From Kaistella carnis (GTDB lineage: Bacteria; Bacteroidota; Bacteroidia; Flavobacteriales; Weeksellaceae): a stretch of DNA of 64,000 nt. Shown in pieces: positions 53,226 to 61,414 of the stretch; position 1 is the first letter of the stretch, and each line of letters starts with the position of its first letter. The stretch spans positions 2,046,001 through 2,110,000 of the forward strand of contig NZ_CP034159.1 of assembly GCF_003860585.1 (NCBI RefSeq), in the 5' to 3' direction. Under the pieces are notes generated by a model. The model did no database searches. It was not told the origin of the DNA and saw only the letters and a program-made list of their open reading frames with translations. The position numbers and the translations under genes are program-made.

Positions 53226-53283
53226 GGCGCAAAAATACTCTTTTTGATAATTATCATAACCTTTTCCCTATTTTTGCGCCATG
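53223..53283. promoter_or_regulatory. Symmetrical divergent leaderless promoter
   Basis: CATGGCGCAAAAATA (53223-53237) and TATTTTTGCGCCATG (53269-53283) are a perfect 15-bp inverted repeat. Each arm contains a -7 box, four bases, and the start codon of the outward gene. On the plus strand TTG at 53244-53246 gives a 22-base spacing. On the minus strand the -33 is imperfect. Confidence 0.65.
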
Positions 53284-54003
53284 GAAAATAATTACCCGCA
53301 AAAAGCCGGCTTAGAGCAAATTTTAAAGGCAGCTTTTTTTTACTGGAACAAAACTTTATTTTATCAACTCGCTTTCAGTCTGTTGTATTTTTCACTTTTC
53401 TTCCTGGGATATTTTTATCTCTTCCGTTATTTCGGTTTGTGGGATGAACTGAACCAGCACCGGGAACTGCTCCAAACCGATTTCCCTGCTTTTAATAAAA
53501 AAGTTGAAGAAATTGCAAGGTTGCCACAAGCTCAGGGATTTATTTTGGGAATCTTCTTTCTGTTTGGTATTCTGAACCCTTTGAATGTTGGCTTTTACAA
53601 AATCTACCGAAAAATCGATCTTAAAGAAAAAGTGGTAATGAATGATCTGTTTGCAGGATATTTAGGTTTTACCTTCTTTAAGTTTTTTGGATTCTATTTA
53701 TTCTGGACTATTATTTTCTCTTATGCGAACGCTCTCTTTTTGCTGGGATTTGTCTGGATTTTTATCACCCTGTTTTCGGTTCCACTCATGTTTTTTATGA
53801 ATGTGAATACTTTTCAAGGAATAAAATTGACCATTTCGGGCCTTAAGAAAGACTTTACGACGATTTTCATCGCCGTTATTATTGGGATACTATTCAGTTT
53901 ATCGGGTCTTATATTGTTTGGATTTGGATTTCTTCTGACTTTTCCTTTTTGGCATGCCATCATCTACACCTTATACCAAAATTTATTCAAGGAAAACGCA
54001 TAG
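53281..54003 (+). CDS. Multipass membrane protein of unknown function
   Basis: A 240-residue protein with five or six hydrophobic segments (about 25-48, 85-105, 120-142, 148-170 and 195-230). The first 20 residues are soluble (NNYPQKAGLEQILKAAFFYWNKTLFY). No catalytic motif is seen. The arrangement resembles the DUF4013/YciC-like group also found in the next gene. The start codon lies 4 bases after a -7 box, so translation is predicted to begin at or very near the 5' end of the mRNA. Confidence 0.75.
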   Translation: MENNYPQKAGLEQILKAAFFYWNKTLFYQLAFSLLYFSLFFLGYFYLFRYFGLWDELNQHRELLQTDFPAFNKKVEEIARLPQAQGFILGIFFLFGILNPLNVGFYKIYRKIDLKEKVVMNDLFAGYLGFTFFKFFGFYLFWTIIFSYANALFLLGFVWIFITLFSVPLMFFMNVNTFQGIKLTISGLKKDFTTIFIAVIIGILFSLSGLILFGFGFLLTFPFWHAIIYTLYQNLFKENA

Positions 54004-54073
54004 ATTTTCAATTATTTTACTAATTTTATAATTAATAATCTATAAATTTGAAAACATTAAAAAAAATAAAACT

Positions 54074-54805
54074 ATGGAGACTTTTCAACAATTTGACCAA
54101 CCTATAGGACCGGAAAAATCGACGGGTGCAATTATTTCGCACGCATTTGATATTTACAAAGGCGTGTTTTTATATGCTGTCGGTGCGTTATTGATATCGC
54201 TGGTCATTTCGTTTCTGATTCAGCCGCTTTCAGGATTTAATTCCTCTGAGTTTGTGGAGGAAATCCAGACCTCACCCGAAACTTTGTCTACCACCATGTG
54301 GTCTATTCCGGGATTTAAAGCCTATTATGGATTATCAGGATTGGTAAGTTTGCTCATGACGCCGCTGTATGTTGGAGTAATTTACGTCGCCAATAAATAC
54401 AATTTAAAAGAACCGATGAGTTTTTCTGATATGTTCATTGGGTTCAAACAGAACTTTTTAAACATTATTATTTACGCCCTTATTTCGAGCATCGTGATCG
54501 GAATTTCATTTACATTATGCGTTATTCCAGCTTTCTTCGTGGTGCCATTTTTCATGTTGGGATATCCTATTTTATTATTTGAGAACGCCTCTTTTTCAGA
54601 AGCCCTAAGTAAATCATTTACTATTGCCAAAGATAACTACGGAACATTCTTAGGAGCTTCGGCTTTGGGAATTTTAATCAGTTTCGCGGGTGTATTTCTT
54701 TGTGGAATCGGAATCGTTTTCACGGCGTTATTTTTAATGGTTGTGATGTACTCTACTTATTGTGCATTCTGTGGAAGGCCGCGACCACTGGCAATTAATA
54801 AATAA
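54074..54805 (+). CDS. Multipass membrane protein, DUF975/YciC-like
   Basis: A 243-residue protein with about six transmembrane helices. The N-terminus is soluble (METFQQFDQPIGPEKSTGAIISHAFDIYKGVF) and leads into the first helix. FSDMFIGFKQNFLNIIIYALISSIVIGISFTLCVIPAFFVVPFFMLGYPILLFENASFSEALSKSFTIAKDNYG is the typical DUF975/YciC-type block. The function is not known. It has the same size and fold class as the preceding gene, 70 bases away, suggesting a related pair acting together. Confidence 0.78.
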   Translation: METFQQFDQPIGPEKSTGAIISHAFDIYKGVFLYAVGALLISLVISFLIQPLSGFNSSEFVEEIQTSPETLSTTMWSIPGFKAYYGLSGLVSLLMTPLYVGVIYVANKYNLKEPMSFSDMFIGFKQNFLNIIIYALISSIVIGISFTLCVIPAFFVVPFFMLGYPILLFENASFSEALSKSFTIAKDNYGTFLGASALGILISFAGVFLCGIGIVFTALFLMVVMYSTYCAFCGRPRPLAINK

Positions 54806-54884
54806 AATTATTCTTTAAATACTATTGCATTACCGCTGTCTTGTTGAAAACTCCGATAGCGGTTCGCAAATTCACTTCGAAACC

Positions 54885-55967
54885 ATGCCTAATAAAACCA
54901 ATCAAATAAGTTCAGAAAAGATCAAGCAGGTTCTCCTACTTTTGGTCATCATTGTTATGGGCGGATTAATCTGCTACCATTTGGCACTGTTTATTCCATC
55001 TGTTTTAGGAGCGATTACGCTTTATATTATCTCACGTAAATACAATCTTTATTTACAGGAAGAGCTTAACTGGAAACCATGGGCGGCTTCATTAGTGATT
55101 ATTTTAGCAACGCTGATAATGCTGATTTTACCAGTTTATTTCATTGTAGACTTATTGATTGAGAAGTTAGGAAACGCATCTGTCTATATGGAAAAATTCA
55201 ATGTTTTTATTGATAAAATTCACGACTTTATCTACTCAAAAACAAGTATTGATATTCTGAGTAAAGATAATTTAACAAAACTTAAAGATAGTGTTGGGAA
55301 ATTTTCTACTTCTGCTTTAAGCGGAACATTTAATACTTTCACTGTTGTTGCATCCATGTATTTCATTCTTTATTTCATGCTGGATAGACCACGTCTTTTT
55401 GAACGGTTGATGAAAAGTTCAGCTCCGCTGAAAAAAGCGAATGTGACATTATTAGGGGAAAAAATTCAAAAAATGGTTATTGCCAATGCGATCGGTATTC
55501 CAGTTGTAGCATTGGGACAGGGAATTATTGCAGTGATCGGGTACTTTATTTTTGGAGCGCCGAGCCCTATTTTACTTTTTGCCTTAACCTGCGTCGGCTC
55601 GATGTTACCGATTGTAGGAGCTGCCATTGTTTATATACCCGTTTGTATTTTTATGATTGCCGAGGGAAAAGTTGGTCCGGGTTTAGGACTTGCCGCTTAT
55701 TGTCTCATCGTAGTTGGGTTAACAGATAACTTATTGCGTTTTACGTTATTAAAAAAATTAGAAAACATTCACCCTCTGAATACCGTGTTTGGAATCATTA
55801 TGGGATTAAATCTATTCGGATTTATGGGTTTAATATTTGGACCCATCCTAATATCTATTACGATTCTTCTTATCCAAGTATACAGAGATGAGTTTGCGGA
55901 AGACGAAGTGGAATTGATCATGCCCGAACCAAAAGAGATCGAAGAAAAAATTGATTTAAACATTTAG
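54885..55967 (+). CDS. AI-2E family transporter (PerM/YdiK-like)
   Basis: A 360-residue membrane protein with about eight helices. The family core is visible: ALFIPSVLGAITLYIISRKYN, LIMLILPVYFIVDLLIEKLG, a soluble loop, then GQGIIAVIGYFIFGAPSPILLFALTCVGSMLPIVGAAIVYIPVCIFMIAEGKVGPGLGLAAY and the end LFGFMGLIFGPILISITILLIQVYRDEF. Some members export AI-2 and others act as Na+/H+ antiporters. I take the ATG at 54885. The frame is open from a TTG at 54825, which would add 20 poorly conserved residues. Confidence 0.87.
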   Translation: MPNKTNQISSEKIKQVLLLLVIIVMGGLICYHLALFIPSVLGAITLYIISRKYNLYLQEELNWKPWAASLVIILATLIMLILPVYFIVDLLIEKLGNASVYMEKFNVFIDKIHDFIYSKTSIDILSKDNLTKLKDSVGKFSTSALSGTFNTFTVVASMYFILYFMLDRPRLFERLMKSSAPLKKANVTLLGEKIQKMVIANAIGIPVVALGQGIIAVIGYFIFGAPSPILLFALTCVGSMLPIVGAAIVYIPVCIFMIAEGKVGPGLGLAAYCLIVVGLTDNLLRFTLLKKLENIHPLNTVFGIIMGLNLFGFMGLIFGPILISITILLIQVYRDEFAEDEVELIMPEPKEIEEKIDLNI

Positions 55968-55975
55968 AAATTAAA

Positions 55976-56242
55976 ATGCCTAACCCTGAACTTCGTCCGG
56001 AAATTCTCCAGGAAATCTGCGAAACCGAAATGCCTTTTGGAAAACACAAAGGAACCTTGCTGGTAGACTTACCGATTAACTATCTGGAATGGTTTCAGCG
56101 CCAGGGAATGCCCGCCGGAAAATTAGGAATGCAACTCTCGACCATCTTTGAAATTAAAATGAATGGATTGATGGATCTGCTGACTCCTTTAAGAAAGAAA
56201 ATTCCCAAATCTGCACCGAAAAAAACCGTCTATAAATTCTAG
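55976..56242 (+). CDS. DUF3820 protein
   Basis: An 88-residue soluble protein. MPFGKHKGTLLVDLPINYLEWFQRQGMPAGKLGMQLSTIFEIKMNGL is the DUF3820 pattern (FGKHKG...LP..YL.W). The C-terminal tail is Lys/Pro-rich. The family is sometimes named quorum-sensing-regulated virulence factor, with little evidence of mechanism. It starts 8 bases after the AI-2E transporter gene and its end overlaps the convergent uvrB end by 4 bases. Confidence 0.9.
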   Translation: MPNPELRPEILQEICETEMPFGKHKGTLLVDLPINYLEWFQRQGMPAGKLGMQLSTIFEIKMNGLMDLLTPLRKKIPKSAPKKTVYKF

Positions 56243-58233
56243 GTTGTTTTCAAAGCATTAATCTCGTCGCGTAATTTTGCAGCTTTAATGAAATCCAGAT
56301 TCTTAGCAGCTGCCTCCATTGCTTTCTGTTTTTGCGCCACCAATTTCTCAATATCTGCACTGCCGAAATTGGGTTTCTGTTCCGCAACCTTAAGAAGAAT
56401 TTCCTTTTGAGTATATTTTGGATCCGGGAAATCTTTGCTTCGACCGACCAAAACTTCTGAAATTTTCTTGTTTAAGGAAGTCGGGACCATTCCATGTTTC
56501 TCATTATACTCCATTTGCTTTTGGCGACGATAATTGGTTTCATCAATGGTTGCCTGCATTGATTTGGTCATTTTATCGGCGTATAAAATTGCTTTTCCAT
56601 TTAAATTTCTGGCGGCACGACCAACGGTTTGAATCATAGATCGTCGCGAACGCAGCATCCCTTCTTTATCAGCATCTAAAATCGCCACAAGAGAAACCTC
56701 CGGCAAATCCAAACCTTCCCGAAGTAAATTCACGCCCACTAAAACATCAAATAAACCAACGCGTAGATCCTGCATGATCTGAATACGATCCAGCGTTTCC
56801 ACATCAGAGTGTATATAACGGGTTCGGATACCGAACTTTGTAAAATATTTGGTCAGTTCTTCCGCCATTTTTTTAGTCAGCGTAGTGACCAACGTTCTTT
56901 CGTCGATTTGGGCTCTTTTCTCAATCTCTTCCATTAAATCATCAATTTGATTTAAAGAAGGACGTATTTCAATTACAGGATCCAATAATCCTGTTGGGCG
57001 AATGAGCTGTTCAATATATTCCCCACCGGTCTTTTCCAATTCATAATCGGCAGGCGTGGCAGAAACATAGATGACCTGATTTTGTATGGCTTCAAATTCC
57101 TCAAACTTCAAAGGACGGTTATCCATAGCCGCCGGCAAGCGAAAACCATGTTCCACCAACACTTCTTTTCTGCTGCGGTCACCACCGTACATGGCGTGAA
57201 CCTGCGGAACAGTCACGTGACTTTCATCAATAACCATTAAATAATCTTTGGGGAAATAATCCAGCAAACAGAAAGGCCGTGATCCGGGTAATCTACCATC
57301 AAAATAACGGGAATAATTTTCGATTCCGCTACAATACCCAAGCTCTTTCATCATTTCTAAATCCAGCTCAGTTCTTTCCTGCAGGCGTTTTGCTTCGTAA
57401 GGTTTTTCAATATCATTAAAGAAATCAACCTGTTTTACCATGTCATCCTGAATCTCACGAATGGCATTTTGCTGCGTCTCTTTTGAAGTCACGAAAAGAT
57501 TGGCGGGATAAATGATAATTTCATCAAAATTAGACATCACATTCCCGGAAACCGGATCAAAAGACTGAATAGTCTCAATCTCGTCCCCAAAAAACTGAAT
57601 TCGAACCGCGTTATCTGCATAGGCAGGAAAAACATCTACTACGTCTCCCTTTACCCGAAATGTGCCACGCTGAAACTCGTTCAACGTTCTGGCATACAAA
57701 GCATTTACTAAAGAATGAAGCAAACTTGTTCTTGTGATTTTCTGATTCTTCTCAATAGAAATCAAGGACTTATGAAACTCAGCCGGATTTCCGATCCCGT
57801 AAATACAGGAAACTGAAGCAACAATCAAAACATCTCTGCGGCCCGAAAGTAAACTTGCCGTTGCGGACAGACGTAATTTTTCAACTTCTTCGTTAATGGA
57901 GAGATCTTTTTCAATATAAGTATTCGTGGAAGCAATAAAAGCTTCAGGCTGGTAATAATCGTAATAAGAGACAAAATATTCTACGGCATTTTCCGGAAAG
58001 AATTCTTTGAACTCCATAAAAAGCTGGGCTGCCAAGGTTTTATTGTGCGCTAAAACCAAAGTTGGTTTCTGCACATTATTGACAACGTTGGCTATGGTAA
58101 ATGTTTTTCCGGAGCCAGTTACCCCAAGCAGGGTTTGGTATTTCTCGCCGATTTCGAGACCCTCGGTTAACTTTTTTATGGCAGTTGGTTGATCGCCGGT
58201 AGGTTTATATTCTGATTGAAGTTGGAATTTCAT
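56239..58233 (-). CDS. uvrB: Excinuclease ABC subunit B
   Basis: A 664-residue DNA repair helicase-like protein that verifies damage after UvrA and directs UvrC. Walker A GVTGSGKT (37-44), the beta-hairpin region YYDYYQPEAFIASTNTYIEKD, helicase motifs VIDESHVTVPQ, VSATPADYE and GVNLLREGLDLPEVSLVAILDADKEG, QTVGRAARN, and the C-terminal UVR domain (about 620-660, AMEAAAKNLDFIKAAKLRDEI) are all present. The ATG lies 4 bases after a -7 box, so the mRNA may be leaderless. Confidence 0.97.
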   Translation of the reverse strand: MKFQLQSEYKPTGDQPTAIKKLTEGLEIGEKYQTLLGVTGSGKTFTIANVVNNVQKPTLVLAHNKTLAAQLFMEFKEFFPENAVEYFVSYYDYYQPEAFIASTNTYIEKDLSINEEVEKLRLSATASLLSGRRDVLIVASVSCIYGIGNPAEFHKSLISIEKNQKITRTSLLHSLVNALYARTLNEFQRGTFRVKGDVVDVFPAYADNAVRIQFFGDEIETIQSFDPVSGNVMSNFDEIIIYPANLFVTSKETQQNAIREIQDDMVKQVDFFNDIEKPYEAKRLQERTELDLEMMKELGYCSGIENYSRYFDGRLPGSRPFCLLDYFPKDYLMVIDESHVTVPQVHAMYGGDRSRKEVLVEHGFRLPAAMDNRPLKFEEFEAIQNQVIYVSATPADYELEKTGGEYIEQLIRPTGLLDPVIEIRPSLNQIDDLMEEIEKRAQIDERTLVTTLTKKMAEELTKYFTKFGIRTRYIHSDVETLDRIQIMQDLRVGLFDVLVGVNLLREGLDLPEVSLVAILDADKEGMLRSRRSMIQTVGRAARNLNGKAILYADKMTKSMQATIDETNYRRQKQMEYNEKHGMVPTSLNKKISEVLVGRSKDFPDPKYTQKEILLKVAEQKPNFGSADIEKLVAQKQKAMEAAAKNLDFIKAAKLRDEINALKTT

Positions 58234-58237
58234 CCTA

Positions 58238-58245
58238 CAAAAATA
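58238..58245 (-). promoter_or_regulatory. -7 box immediately before uvrB
   Basis: TATTTTTG, then TAGG, then the ATG on the minus strand, the same spacing as in the pabB divergent promoter. -33 TTG not clear. Confidence 0.5.
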
Positions 58246-58266
58246 AACAATTTAAAACACTGAATT

Positions 58267-58680
58267 TTATTTGTTTAGTTTAAAATTCAAAAGAAAATCG
58301 GTGTTTGTTTTGTACGTCACGGAATTGCTCAAAGCAATCGTAATTTTTCTGTTTTGAATGATGGTGTCTTTGTATTGATAATTCTCAGGATGCCGTTCGT
58401 TATCTAAAAGTAGATAATAATCTCCATTTAAATTATTCGACCAGCCGTACATAATAATATTTTTGAAAGGTGATTTCTTTCCTTTTTGCAGATTTTTGTA
58501 AGCCTTTTTATCATTTGCAAATTTAAAACCCCCGAAAGATTGATACTTTAATTGAAGCGAATTATTTGAAATGCAGACATAAGCCTCATAACAATTCTGT
58601 GTTTTATTAAATTTAGAATATTTAGAAAAAGGTGTGCAGGAAATAAAACTTAAAACAAGCAAGAACAAAAGTACTCTCAT
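58267..58680 (-). CDS. Small lipoprotein linked to the GLPGLI gene
   Basis: A 137-residue protein with a lipoprotein signal ending FISC (about Cys15) followed by a Lys/Asn-rich beta-type domain. No family is recognised. Its ATG overlaps the TGA of the GLPGLI gene (ATGA at 58677-58680), so it is co-translated with it and probably acts in the same process. A 33-base gap separates it from uvrB, which has its own -7 box. Confidence 0.75.
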   Translation of the reverse strand: MRVLLFLLVLSFISCTPFSKYSKFNKTQNCYEAYVCISNNSLQLKYQSFGGFKFANDKKAYKNLQKGKKSPFKNIIMYGWSNNLNGDYYLLLDNERHPENYQYKDTIIQNRKITIALSNSVTYKTNTDFLLNFKLNK

Positions 58681-59492
58681 TTGTAATTTATTTTATGATT
58701 TAATTCAATTGGGTTATTATTCTCGCGGATTATTTTTTGCTCACTTTCGTTCATTTCTTTAAAATTTGGGATCAATTCGTTGCCCTCTTCATCAACCCAT
58801 TTCATCACAACTGCTCCGCCTGCATTTTTACCATTTATTTCCCGGGTCGGATCAGAATAATAAGCCAGTGCTAATTTTTCATATTGTTTCCAGGAAATAG
58901 GTAAGGCTTTTTCTTTCTCGTACAATTTTCCATCAGAGTTTTTAATTTGAACTAAGGAAAAATGATACTCATTCTGAGTATCATTAATTTCAGTAATTAA
59001 GCCAGGTAATCCATAAAAAACATAAGGTCCTTCTTGTAATGGAATTTCATTGGTGAACCACGCAGTCCACTTTCTGCCACCGTAACTTGTAGTTGCTTTT
59101 TGAGCTTTCATTCCTAAGCTTTCCTTTGTTTCTTTCTCAATATTCCAAACCAGGTCTTCATCGATTTTGACGGTAAAGAGTTTTTGAAAATTATTGATAA
59201 ATTTCTTCGTTTCCTTCGTCTTCAGATCTTTCGAAACACTTTTGAAATCCTTAAAAGAAGTAGTCATAAAACTTAATCTCTTCGTAGCATGAAACGTAGA
59301 ATCTGCTTCTTTGTCTTTTAATGTTCTAAACATTGATTTCCCATCATTGATATCTAACGCAAATTTTTCCGTAGCGATGCTGTCTTTTGTCGGATTCGGT
59401 TTGAATTTTAATTCATAAACGAAACTTTTATTTTGGGAGAAGACGAAACTAAAAGCGAATACGGTAATGCTAATAATGAATTGTTTAATCAT
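58677..59492 (-). CDS. GLPGLI family secreted protein
   Basis: A 271-residue protein with a signal peptide (residues 1-19, ending VFSQ). The family hallmark GPYVFYGLPGLITEIND lies at about 170-186, after GGRKWTAWFTNEIPLQE, and a KMRT-like FRTLKDKEADSTFHATKR region comes earlier. GLPGLI proteins are secreted proteins common in Bacteroidota with no known activity. It lies 24 bases after the M56 gene and overlaps the lipoprotein gene, forming a four-gene unit with the BlaI repressor. Confidence 0.9.
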   Translation of the reverse strand: MIKQFIISITVFAFSFVFSQNKSFVYELKFKPNPTKDSIATEKFALDINDGKSMFRTLKDKEADSTFHATKRLSFMTTSFKDFKSVSKDLKTKETKKFINNFQKLFTVKIDEDLVWNIEKETKESLGMKAQKATTSYGGRKWTAWFTNEIPLQEGPYVFYGLPGLITEINDTQNEYHFSLVQIKNSDGKLYEKEKALPISWKQYEKLALAYYSDPTREINGKNAGGAVVMKWVDEEGNELIPNFKEMNESEQKIIRENNNPIELNHKINYK

Positions 59493-59516
59493 GCTGTCTA
59501 AATTTTTTAATTAAAT

Positions 59517-60905
59517 CTATTTCTTAGCAGACCCTTGAAAAACCATTGTCAAAGGCATTTTAAAAACATAAGATACATTTTGACCATCTTTCGTTGCAGG
59601 TGTCCACTTTTTTTCTTGATTTGAAAGTTTTATGCTTCTTAAGGCTTCCTCGTTAAACTTTGGATTCTCACCTTCGCTCATAAAATCCGACACATTTCCG
59701 TTTTCATCAATTGTAAAATAAATAGTCGATTTCATTAAACCTTCTTGCCCAGTTAAAACCGTCGTGTCAAAATTTTTACTAACCAACGTGCGAAATTCGT
59801 TGATTCCGCCTGGATAAGATGGTAAAACATCTACCGATTCACGTGGCTCTGCTGGTGGAGGTGGTGGTGGAGGCGACGTTGGAAACGCATTTTCTGCCAC
59901 TATTTTCTTTTCCTTTCTAATCGTATCAATTTTCACGATGTCTTTCTCCAAAGAATTTTCGAAGAACTGAGGAATAGTTTCTGCTGCTTTCTTATTGTTC
60001 TCAGAAAATGCAATATTCTGGTTTTTCTTAATTTCTGGCGTAGTAGAAGGAATTAGCACTTCTTTTTCTTTGGTGAAAGAAGCAAATAAAATCGCAAAAA
60101 CTGGAAGAAGAATAACTTTCTTCATTCCGGCTAATCTGGAGTTTTTTGAAGTCATCATAATAAATCTTTTTTTGGTGTTATTAAAATCGAACTGGTGCGT
60201 AAGGTTGAAACTTTGCGCCATTTTTATTTCATTTAAAATTAAATACTGGTAGTTTTTAACATCATAATTCTTTTGTAAAACATATTGATCTGCTAAAAAT
60301 TCGTGATTGGCAATCATGGCTTTTTTATAAAAAAATAAGGCAGGATTAAACCAGGAAAATATTTTTAAAAACTCAATGAACAGAATATCCAAACTGTGTT
60401 TTTCCTCCACATGACATTTCTCGTGTAGAAAAATTCGGTTATCAATCTGATCATCAACGAGATATTTTCTACTTAAATAAATGGTTCCCATAAAACTGAA
60501 CGGCGCGTAATTTTTTTGGAGGATCAGAATTTTTTGATTCTTGTAAGTCCGCATTTCACCTTTTAAAAATTGAAGCCGCAGAAAGGAATAAATAAATTTG
60601 ATCAAAAAGAATAAGGAAACCAGTAGATAGGCGATAAATAGGATTTTCATCCAGTCAAAGGATGGAGCAACATTCACGCTCGCTGCATTCAATTCTAAAC
60701 TCCCCTCACCGATGATCAGTTGCGGATTATCATAAGATTTAAAAGGTGAATTATAGGGAATAAAAGGCACAATATAGGAAAATACAACCGCAGAAAGTAG
60801 AAAACTCCGGTTGAATTTAAAACTTCGCTCTTTTTCTAAAAACAAATAATAGAAGGCAATCAACAACGCAGAAGAAAGTACGATTTTAAAAATTAAGGTT
60901 TCCAT
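59517..60905 (-). CDS. M56 (BlaR1-like) membrane metallopeptidase with TonB C-terminal domain
   Basis: A 462-residue protein. Four hydrophobic helices (about 5-22, 35-50, 88-110 and 266-284) enclose an M56 peptidase domain with the zinc motif HEKCH at 161-165. The part after the last helix is outside: an Asn/Lys/Glu linker, a Pro run (about 345-351) and a TonB_C-like domain (about 370-455: INEFRTLVSKNF ... STIYFTIDENGNVSDF ... FNEEALRSI). In the BlaR1 scheme the M56 domain cleaves the BlaI-type repressor when the outside domain senses a signal. Here the sensor is TonB-like instead of a penicillin-binding domain. It is 4 bases after the BlaI gene. Confidence 0.9.
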   Translation of the reverse strand: METLIFKIVLSSALLIAFYYLFLEKERSFKFNRSFLLSAVVFSYIVPFIPYNSPFKSYDNPQLIIGEGSLELNAASVNVAPSFDWMKILFIAYLLVSLFFLIKFIYSFLRLQFLKGEMRTYKNQKILILQKNYAPFSFMGTIYLSRKYLVDDQIDNRIFLHEKCHVEEKHSLDILFIEFLKIFSWFNPALFFYKKAMIANHEFLADQYVLQKNYDVKNYQYLILNEIKMAQSFNLTHQFDFNNTKKRFIMMTSKNSRLAGMKKVILLPVFAILFASFTKEKEVLIPSTTPEIKKNQNIAFSENNKKAAETIPQFFENSLEKDIVKIDTIRKEKKIVAENAFPTSPPPPPPPAEPRESVDVLPSYPGGINEFRTLVSKNFDTTVLTGQEGLMKSTIYFTIDENGNVSDFMSEGENPKFNEEALRSIKLSNQEKKWTPATKDGQNVSYVFKMPLTMVFQGSAKK

Positions 60906-60909
60906 CTTT

Positions 60910-61278
60910 TTATTCTTTTATTTGGTGATCAATGATATCCCGAAGGTCTTTTAGCTGTTCTTGCGACAGCTTTTTGCTGTTTGCGAAAAAAGAGGCAAAC
61001 TGAGAAACCGAACTGTTGAAAAAACGGTCAATCATGGAGTTCATCTCTTGATTGAAATAGGTCTCTTTATCAACCTTCGGAAAATATTGTCTTGAATTTC
61101 CAAAAAGTTTATATCCCACTAAATTCTTCGTTTGCATTCTTTTCAGTAAAGTTGCTATGGTTGTGGATGCCGGTTTTGGCTCCGGATATTTTTCTAAGAT
61201 ATCTTTCATGAAGGCGGCTTTTTGATCCCATAAAATATCCATAACCTCTTTTTCCGCTTCTGTTAATTTATGTTTCAT
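60910..61278 (-). CDS. blaI: BlaI/MecI/CopY-family transcriptional repressor
   Basis: A 122-residue winged-helix repressor. HKLTEAEKEVMDILWDQKAAFMKDILEKYPEPKPASTTIATLLKRMQTKNLVGYKLFGNSRQYFP is the DNA-binding domain with the recognition helix in STTIATLLKRM, and the C-terminal helices dimerise. In this family cleavage by the partner M56 protease between domains relieves repression. I use the ATG at 61278 (MKHKLTEAEK), since the frame from 61326 would start upstream of the promoter. The target of repression is probably its own operon. Confidence 0.92.
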   Translation of the reverse strand: MKHKLTEAEKEVMDILWDQKAAFMKDILEKYPEPKPASTTIATLLKRMQTKNLVGYKLFGNSRQYFPKVDKETYFNQEMNSMIDRFFNSSVSQFASFFANSKKLSQEQLKDLRDIIDHQIKE

Positions 61279-61299
61279 ATCTACAATCTTATATTTTGT

Positions 61300-61334
61300 T
61301 CTACAAATGTAGAATGAATATTTCAATTACACAA
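61300..61334 (-). promoter_or_regulatory. blaI promoter with overlapping BlaI-type operator
   Basis: On the minus strand TTG (61334-61332), 20 bases, TACATTTG (61311-61304). The -7 box lies within the dyad TCTACAAATGTAGA (61300-61313), which has the TACA-n-TGTA form of BlaI/MecI operators. A second TCTACA half-site is at 61280-61285, 20 bases away. A bound repressor would block the promoter. Confidence 0.6.
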
Positions 61335-61414
61335 CATTTTATTCTAAATTGTTTATATTTACGTAGTAAAAATATTACAAATTACCAATACATCACACTT
61401 TAACGCATATCATT

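Noticed and set aside
54831..54863. Hairpin ACCGCT...AGCGGT before the AI-2E transporter
   Set aside because: Only six base pairs with a 20-base loop and no T run, which is too weak to call a terminator or switch.
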